This document shows, in pieces, positions 59,740 to 64,000 of a stretch of 64,000 nucleotides of DNA. The number at the start of each line of letters is the position of its first letter. The stretch's first letter is position 1. The position numbers and the translations under genes are program-made. The stretch comes from G965200765 sp965203865 (lineage in GTDB: Bacteria; Pseudomonadota; Gammaproteobacteria; Arenicellales; JAJDZL01). The notes under the pieces were generated by a model. That model was not told the DNA's origin. It saw only the letters and a list, made by a program, of their open reading frames with translations, and ran no database searches. The stretch is from positions 1 to 64,000 of the forward strand of contig OZ241916.1 in NCBI GenBank assembly GCA_965203865.1. The letters run 5' to 3'.

Positions 59740-59787
59740 CGGCTTTGCTTCTCTGCTTGCTGGTAAGTTGTTGCTAGTAAAAAAAAT

Positions 59788-61245
59788 CTATCCAACTGCG
59801 CCTTCCAGACTGATTCCCAGAAGTTTCTGTGCTTCTACGGCAAATTCCATTGGAAGTTCTTTGAATACTTCTTTGCAAAAGCCGTTTACAATCATGGAAA
59901 CAGAATCTTCTTCCGACAGCCCGCGCTGCTGGCAATAGAACATTTGGTCTTCGCTGATTCTCGATGTGGTTGCTTCATGCTCCACTTTGGCAGTTGGATT
60001 CTTGACCTCGATATACGGAAATGTGTGCGCACCGCACTTGTCTCCCATTAGCAAGGAGTCGCATTGCGAGTAGTTTCGTGCATTTTCTGCCCCCTTGAGC
60101 ATTCGTACTAGTCCGCGGTAGGAATTTTGGCCGCGGCCTGCTGATACTCCCTTGGAGATAATCGTACTGGAAGTATTGCGGCCGATGTGCACCATTTTTG
60201 TGCCGGTATCCGCTTGCTGGCAATTGTTTGTAAGGGCCACAGAGTAGAATTCTCCAATCGAGTTGTCCCCTTCCAGCATGACACTGGGATATTTCCAGGT
60301 AATTGCGGAGCCGGTTTCAACCTGCGTCCAGGAAATTTTCGCATTTTCTCCCCGACACGCGCCGCGTTTGGTAACAAAATTATAAATTCCGCCTTTGCCT
60401 TCTTCGTCGCCGGGGTACCAGTTTTGGACAGTGGAATACTTTATTTCAGCATTTTTCATTGCGACAAGTTCCACTACCGCAGCGTGAAGCTGGTTTTCGT
60501 CTCGCATGGGTGCTGTGCAACCTTCCAGATAGCTCACGTAGCTGTCTTCGTCAGCGACGATCAGAGTTCGTTCAAACTGCCCTGTATTCATTGCATTGAT
60601 TCGAAAATAGGTTGACAACTCCATTGGACACCGAACACCTTTGGGTACGTAAACGAACGATCCGTCACTGAATACAGCGGAATTCAGCGCGGCGAAAAAG
60701 TTGTCGCCGGCGGGAACAACAGTGCCCAGGTATTTTTGAACCAGTTCGGGATGCTTCTGAACCGCTTCCGAAAACGGGCAGAAAATCACGCCGGCATCCG
60801 ACAGGGTTTTCTTGAAAGTCGTCGCAACTGAAACACTGTCGAATACTGCGTCGACAGCTACGCCGGCCAGCATTTTTTGCTCGGACAAGGGAATTCCCAG
60901 TTTCTCGTAGGTTTCCAGAAGCTTGGGGTCGACCTCATCCAGGCTTTTGGGTCGGTCAGCATTCGATTTGGGCGCGGAGTAGTAACTGATTGACTGGTAG
61001 TCGATTGGGTTGTAGTTGACGTGCGCCCACGCCGGTTCCTGCATTTTTTTCCAGCGTGCAAAAGCCTTTAGCCGCCAGTCTTGCATAAACTGAGGCTCTT
61101 CCTTTTTTGCGGACAGTGCCAATATGACATCTTCATCCAGTCCGGGAGCGAACGTATCGGATTCTATGTCCGTTACAAAGCCCTCTTTGTACTCCCGTTG
61201 AATAAAACCACCAATTTCGGCATTCGGTAAGGTATCCATTTGCAT
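59788..61245 (-). CDS. sufB: Fe-S cluster assembly scaffold SufB
   Basis: SufB is the main scaffold on which the SUF system builds clusters. The 485-residue protein shows the N-terminal EPQFMQDWRLKAFARWKKMQ, YVPKGVRCPMELSTYFRIN, SYLEGCTAPMRDENQLHAAV, KRGACRGENAKISWTQVETG and the C-terminal SLLMGDKCGAHTFPYIEVKN with the conserved Cys proposed to receive sulfur. Full length. It follows iscR by 24 bases. Confidence 0.97.
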   Translation of the reverse strand: MQMDTLPNAEIGGFIQREYKEGFVTDIESDTFAPGLDEDVILALSAKKEEPQFMQDWRLKAFARWKKMQEPAWAHVNYNPIDYQSISYYSAPKSNADRPKSLDEVDPKLLETYEKLGIPLSEQKMLAGVAVDAVFDSVSVATTFKKTLSDAGVIFCPFSEAVQKHPELVQKYLGTVVPAGDNFFAALNSAVFSDGSFVYVPKGVRCPMELSTYFRINAMNTGQFERTLIVADEDSYVSYLEGCTAPMRDENQLHAAVVELVAMKNAEIKYSTVQNWYPGDEEGKGGIYNFVTKRGACRGENAKISWTQVETGSAITWKYPSVMLEGDNSIGEFYSVALTNNCQQADTGTKMVHIGRNTSSTIISKGVSAGRGQNSYRGLVRMLKGAENARNYSQCDSLLMGDKCGAHTFPYIEVKNPTAKVEHEATTSRISEDQMFYCQQRGLSEEDSVSMIVNGFCKEVFKELPMEFAVEAQKLLGISLEGAVG

Positions 61246-61269
61246 CTCGCGAAATTTCAGTTGAACAAT

Positions 61270-61749
61270 TCAGTTAAACACAACATTTTGTGTGTGCGCC
61301 AGTTCGCGGCAACGGTAAGACTGCCGTTCTGCCACTGCTTGAACCCGGGGCGATTGAATGATGTCACCAAGCTTTATTTCATCAAGGAAACCAGACATTT
61401 TCTCACTGAGATCTGACCAAAGCTCGTGCGTAAGGCAAACTTCTCCATCCTGGCAGTCCTGTCGACCTTGGCACTTTGTGATGTCAACGGATTCGTCAAC
61501 CGCGCTGATAATTTGATAGATTGAAATTTCATTGGCCGGTCTTGTAAGGGCATAGCCGCCGCCCGGGCCGCGAATTCCCCTAATCAGCCCTTTGGCTTTC
61601 AGCTTGGCAAACAGTTGCTCCAAATATGCCACGGAAAGTTCCTGATGCCGAGCGATACTTTTCAATGTAACGCGCCCAGACGAGCTTTCGTGCAAAGCCA
61701 AATCCATCATTGCTGTAACCGCATAGCGGCCTCTGGTCGTCAGTTGCAT
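61270..61749 (-). CDS. iscR: Fe-S-sensing transcriptional regulator IscR (Rrf2 family)
   Basis: IscR senses [2Fe-2S] status and controls Fe-S assembly genes. The 159-residue protein has the Rrf2 winged helix (LTTRGRYAVTAMMDLALHES, LSVAYLEQLFAKLKAKGLI, RGIRGPGGGYALTR) and the cluster ligands Cys93, Cys99 and Cys105 with His108, spaced exactly as in E. coli IscR. It heads the iscR-sufBCDSUT operon, so the SUF machinery here is under the regulator that in E. coli governs isc. An inverted repeat overlies its promoter. Confidence 0.96.
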   Translation of the reverse strand: MQLTTRGRYAVTAMMDLALHESSSGRVTLKSIARHQELSVAYLEQLFAKLKAKGLIRGIRGPGGGYALTRPANEISIYQIISAVDESVDITKCQGRQDCQDGEVCLTHELWSDLSEKMSGFLDEIKLGDIIQSPRVQAVAERQSYRCRELAHTQNVVFN

Positions 61750-61779
61750 ATCAAAATCTTCAAAATAAGAACCGTTAAT

Positions 61780-61815
61780 ACCAACTAATTTACTTGGTTT
61801 AATGGTTCATGTCAA
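61780..61815 (-). promoter_or_regulatory. iscR-suf promoter with overlapping inverted repeat (candidate IscR operator)
   Basis: On the minus strand TTGACA (plus 61810-61815) and TAAATT (plus 61787-61792) are 17 bases apart. The inverted repeat ACCAA-9-TTGGT (plus 61780-61798) covers the -10, and its TAGTTGGTAT half resembles the conserved half of type-1 IscR sites. Autoregulation is inferred. Confidence 0.7.
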
Positions 61816-61894
61816 ATTATTTCGGTAAATATGCCGATGTGATGCCAAGATGCAACTGTCAGGTAAGTTTTAGGCAGCCAAAATGATCGGGAAA

Positions 61895-63766
61895 CTAAAA
61901 TTCAGTGCGATGCCTGAATTCAATTCGATGGTTTACTCGTGAATTGCTTCCGAATTGACCCGAGTATCCCGCGATGAACTCGCTATTTTCGACTGAAGGC
62001 ATCTGCAGGCCAACTTCAATTGTTGCCCAGTGTTTCGGTGGCTGGAAGCCTGCCAATGTGAACTTTCCCGGCATGGTGGTGTTGGATGCTCCGGTTACCT
62101 CGACAGCGTTGTCTTTTAATTCCTTCTCGAAAGTGAACCGGGAATACAGTTTTCGCTTTTGGTCCTGGCCAATTGAATTGGAGAAGTGATAACCCGCCTT
62201 GATAATCAACGAGTCCCGATTAAAGCCGGAGAAGTTCATGGCAGTGGATTGTTCGCCGTTTTCGCGATATCCTTTGATTTTCTGCTTGGTCCACGAAGCG
62301 CCGAAATAAGGGCCGTGCGTTGACTGTTCTGCATTTTTCAGCATCCAGCCAAAATTTGCAGTCAAACCGTAGAGACTGGATGTGGTCGCTCCGCGTTCGT
62401 TGCGTGTTGCTGTCCCCAGAAGAATTGAACGAGTAATATCAGTTGAGTTCGTACCCAAGGTAATGCCGCTGCTAATATAGAAGTCTTCTCCTCTTAACCA
62501 GGTGCCTGTTGCAGATGCGACTGCAATGTCGCTATTGATGCTGGACTGGGAAACGGAATTTTTGTGTCGGCCAATACTCAAGGCACCGGTGATGTAGGAA
62601 GTTGAGGTTACCTGATAGCTAGACCCCAGTGTTACAACGCTTGCGCGTACTTTATTCTCGCCCAGTCTGGGTGTAGCGGAAGCTTTATATCGGTTGATAT
62701 TCACCGATGCGAAGCCATTGGTGCTATTCGTCATTTTGTCTAACCCGCTGTTCATCCATAGTTCTCCGAGCACCGTGCTGCTATGGATTCCAATAACATC
62801 GATTCCTGCTTCTCCTGCAAGCGAAACCTGAACGGGGGCGGATAGTGTAGACAGAGTTGATTGTGCAATCATGTCATGTGCGATACCGGATGGGTGCTGG
62901 CCATCGGCGAACAAATGGTTTCGATTGGTTCCGGCAGCGTATTGCTCGGTTGAAGTGGAACTTGCTGGTCCGCATTGAAGTGCGTTTGATGTACCGGGCT
63001 GACAGGCCGGATTCGTAATATTATTGATCCCGTAGGAGCTCTGCCCGCTGTTAACGTCATTGACAATTTCACTAAACAATGCGGCAACATTCATGGGTAT
63101 GATCCCGTCCTCGGTCTGACGAAGACCTGCATACAACGCCTGGTTATAAGCGGCACTCAGTGAAGTCAAAGCAGCTTGAGCAGCTGCTCCCTGAGCGATT
63201 GCATTCGGAGACAAGCCGATATTGGGCATGTTATAGACAACGATATAACGGGCTCCCGCAGTTTTCAACTTGACGATATTCGCAACGTTAGCAGTCGCGG
63301 CTGCAATTGTGTCAGTTGGATAAGCAGTGGCAACACCTCTTCCAAGCGTACTTTCAATATCGTTGCCACCACCCCAAATCGTATACAACGCATTTGGATC
63401 TGCCTTCATATTCGCGCCCGGACGCGAGAGATACGAATCAATTTGCTGAGGAATGTGAGTGGACGTGTAAGCGCAAGGTCGACCTGTATTCATGCATGCG
63501 CCGCCCCAGGCGTAGTTTGAACCGCTGTCGGCTGAGCTATCTCCAGAGAACCCAAACGCTTTGGCAATGGTTTTGAAGGCTACCGGGTCAGGATTGGTTG
63601 TGTAGCTTGTTCCCTCTGCCAGATTGGAATCTGTACTGGCAACGTTGCCTGAGTCACTCAGACTGTCGCCAAAAGTTATGACATTGGTAAATGTTTGAGC
63701 TGAAATACTACTGGCAAATAGAGTAGCAATTACAAAAATCGTTGCAAGGTTGCATTGACGAAGCAT
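61895..63766 (-). CDS. autotransporter GDSL esterase (EstA-like)
   Basis: This is an outer-membrane type V secreted lipase/esterase. The 623-residue protein has a signal peptide (ending SISAQ, about residue 24) and a GDSL passenger with block I TFGDSLSDSGN, block III WGGGNDIESTLG and block V FADGQHPSGIAHD. A C-terminal autotransporter beta-barrel (about 340-623) has alternating hydrophobic strands and a terminal Phe (RIEFRHRTEF), the BAM recognition signal. Length matches Pseudomonas EstA (about 640). Two extra Cys-bearing loops (ACMNTGRPCAY, PACQPGTSNALQCG) may form disulfides. It is transcribed towards iscR and stands alone. Confidence 0.92.
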   Translation of the reverse strand: MLRQCNLATIFVIATLFASSISAQTFTNVITFGDSLSDSGNVASTDSNLAEGTSYTTNPDPVAFKTIAKAFGFSGDSSADSGSNYAWGGACMNTGRPCAYTSTHIPQQIDSYLSRPGANMKADPNALYTIWGGGNDIESTLGRGVATAYPTDTIAAATANVANIVKLKTAGARYIVVYNMPNIGLSPNAIAQGAAAQAALTSLSAAYNQALYAGLRQTEDGIIPMNVAALFSEIVNDVNSGQSSYGINNITNPACQPGTSNALQCGPASSTSTEQYAAGTNRNHLFADGQHPSGIAHDMIAQSTLSTLSAPVQVSLAGEAGIDVIGIHSSTVLGELWMNSGLDKMTNSTNGFASVNINRYKASATPRLGENKVRASVVTLGSSYQVTSTSYITGALSIGRHKNSVSQSSINSDIAVASATGTWLRGEDFYISSGITLGTNSTDITRSILLGTATRNERGATTSSLYGLTANFGWMLKNAEQSTHGPYFGASWTKQKIKGYRENGEQSTAMNFSGFNRDSLIIKAGYHFSNSIGQDQKRKLYSRFTFEKELKDNAVEVTGASNTTMPGKFTLAGFQPPKHWATIEVGLQMPSVENSEFIAGYSGQFGSNSRVNHRIEFRHRTEF

Positions 63767-64000
63767 GGCGTTGGCCTCCTCTGCATAAACAAGTGGATAC
63801 GGTTGGGAAGACTGAATAGTATATGAAGCACGGTGTATCTTATCAAACTATTTTTTATTTCCGTAAACGGGAACAATTAAGCAATATGCATCTAAAATGA
63901 ATCAAGAGAAGCCAGAATTGGCACCTGATCAACGGTGGCTTGCAGCAATTGATCCGGCAATTGAGGTTCCCAGAATCGGCGATTGAAGCGGAACAAAGAC
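63767..64000. other. right edge: upstream region of the autotransporter gene
   Basis: These 234 bases hold the ribosome site of the autotransporter gene (GGAGGCC, plus 63774-63780 as its complement). A short plus-strand frame of 29 codons runs from ATG 63897 to TGA 63986; it has no recognisable product or ribosome site. No other feature is seen. Confidence 0.4.

Noticed and set aside
63897..63986. Short plus-strand frame of 29 codons at the right edge
   Set aside because: No ribosome site, no recognisable features and very short; listed only within the edge region note.

Overview
The window is chromosomal DNA of a gammaproteobacterium. The support is gene order: mnmG-rsmG-parA-parB, the mlaD/mlaB-ibaG-murA-hisGDC block, hisI-hisE-tatABC, rpsU-dnaG-rpoD followed by a tRNA, and rhodanese-gpsA beside envC-ctpA are all arrangements of that class. 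A Pseudomonas-type parS site inside mnmG and the adjacent parAB genes suggest that the left end lies near the replication origin. I cannot name a genus. Genes are tightly packed, often with ATGA or TAATG overlaps.

Layout. 1-5.0 kb: mnmG (5' end missing), rsmG, parA, parB and bamC, closed by a bidirectional terminator. 5.1-12.6 kb: a small lipoprotein gene, a tesA-like esterase, a two-gene uptake unit (PotD-like binding protein plus BCCT carrier) and the ybbA/ybbP ABC pair. 12.7-24 kb: a reduced mla remnant (mlaD, mlaB), ibaG, grxD, murA, a complete histidine pathway (hisG short form, D, C, B, H, A, F, I, E) and tatABC. 24-31 kb: a proline-racemase-family gene, the macromolecular synthesis operon, tRNA-Ile(CAU), a FadR-type GntR regulator with palindromic candidate operators, and tRNA-Phe. 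31-37.4 kb: tsaD, plsY, folB, a pteridine-reductase-like SDR, a MidA-like methyltransferase, uppP and cca.

37.5-43.3 kb is the first accessory block. It holds a nuclease-methyltransferase gene separated from its specificity domain by an 11-G tract (probably phase variable), a decayed IS1595-type transposase fragment, an NDUFA9-like gene and pyrE, then a 1328-bp element with 24-nt terminal inverted repeats and an 8-bp target duplication whose only gene is tnpB. 43.4-49.3 kb is conserved again (hemJ, DUF1223, trmL, gpsA, rhodanese, envC, ctpA). 49.3-53.9 kb is the second accessory block. It holds a truncated proteasome-like fragment with a winged-helix-like partner, and a HindV-type restriction system whose methyltransferase is intact while the endonuclease is split by about 1.4 kb carrying a DUF2335 membrane protein gene. 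54-61.8 kb: a CCAEP-tailed radical SAM gene and the iscR-sufBCDSUT operon, with a candidate IscR operator over its promoter. The right end holds a GDSL autotransporter esterase.

Functional themes are envelope biogenesis (BamC, MurA, UppP, PlsY, EnvC, Tat), information processing (DnaG, RpoD, S21, TsaD, TrmL, CCA enzyme, MnmG, RsmG), histidine synthesis and Fe-S assembly, interrupted by two regions of mobile and defence DNA.
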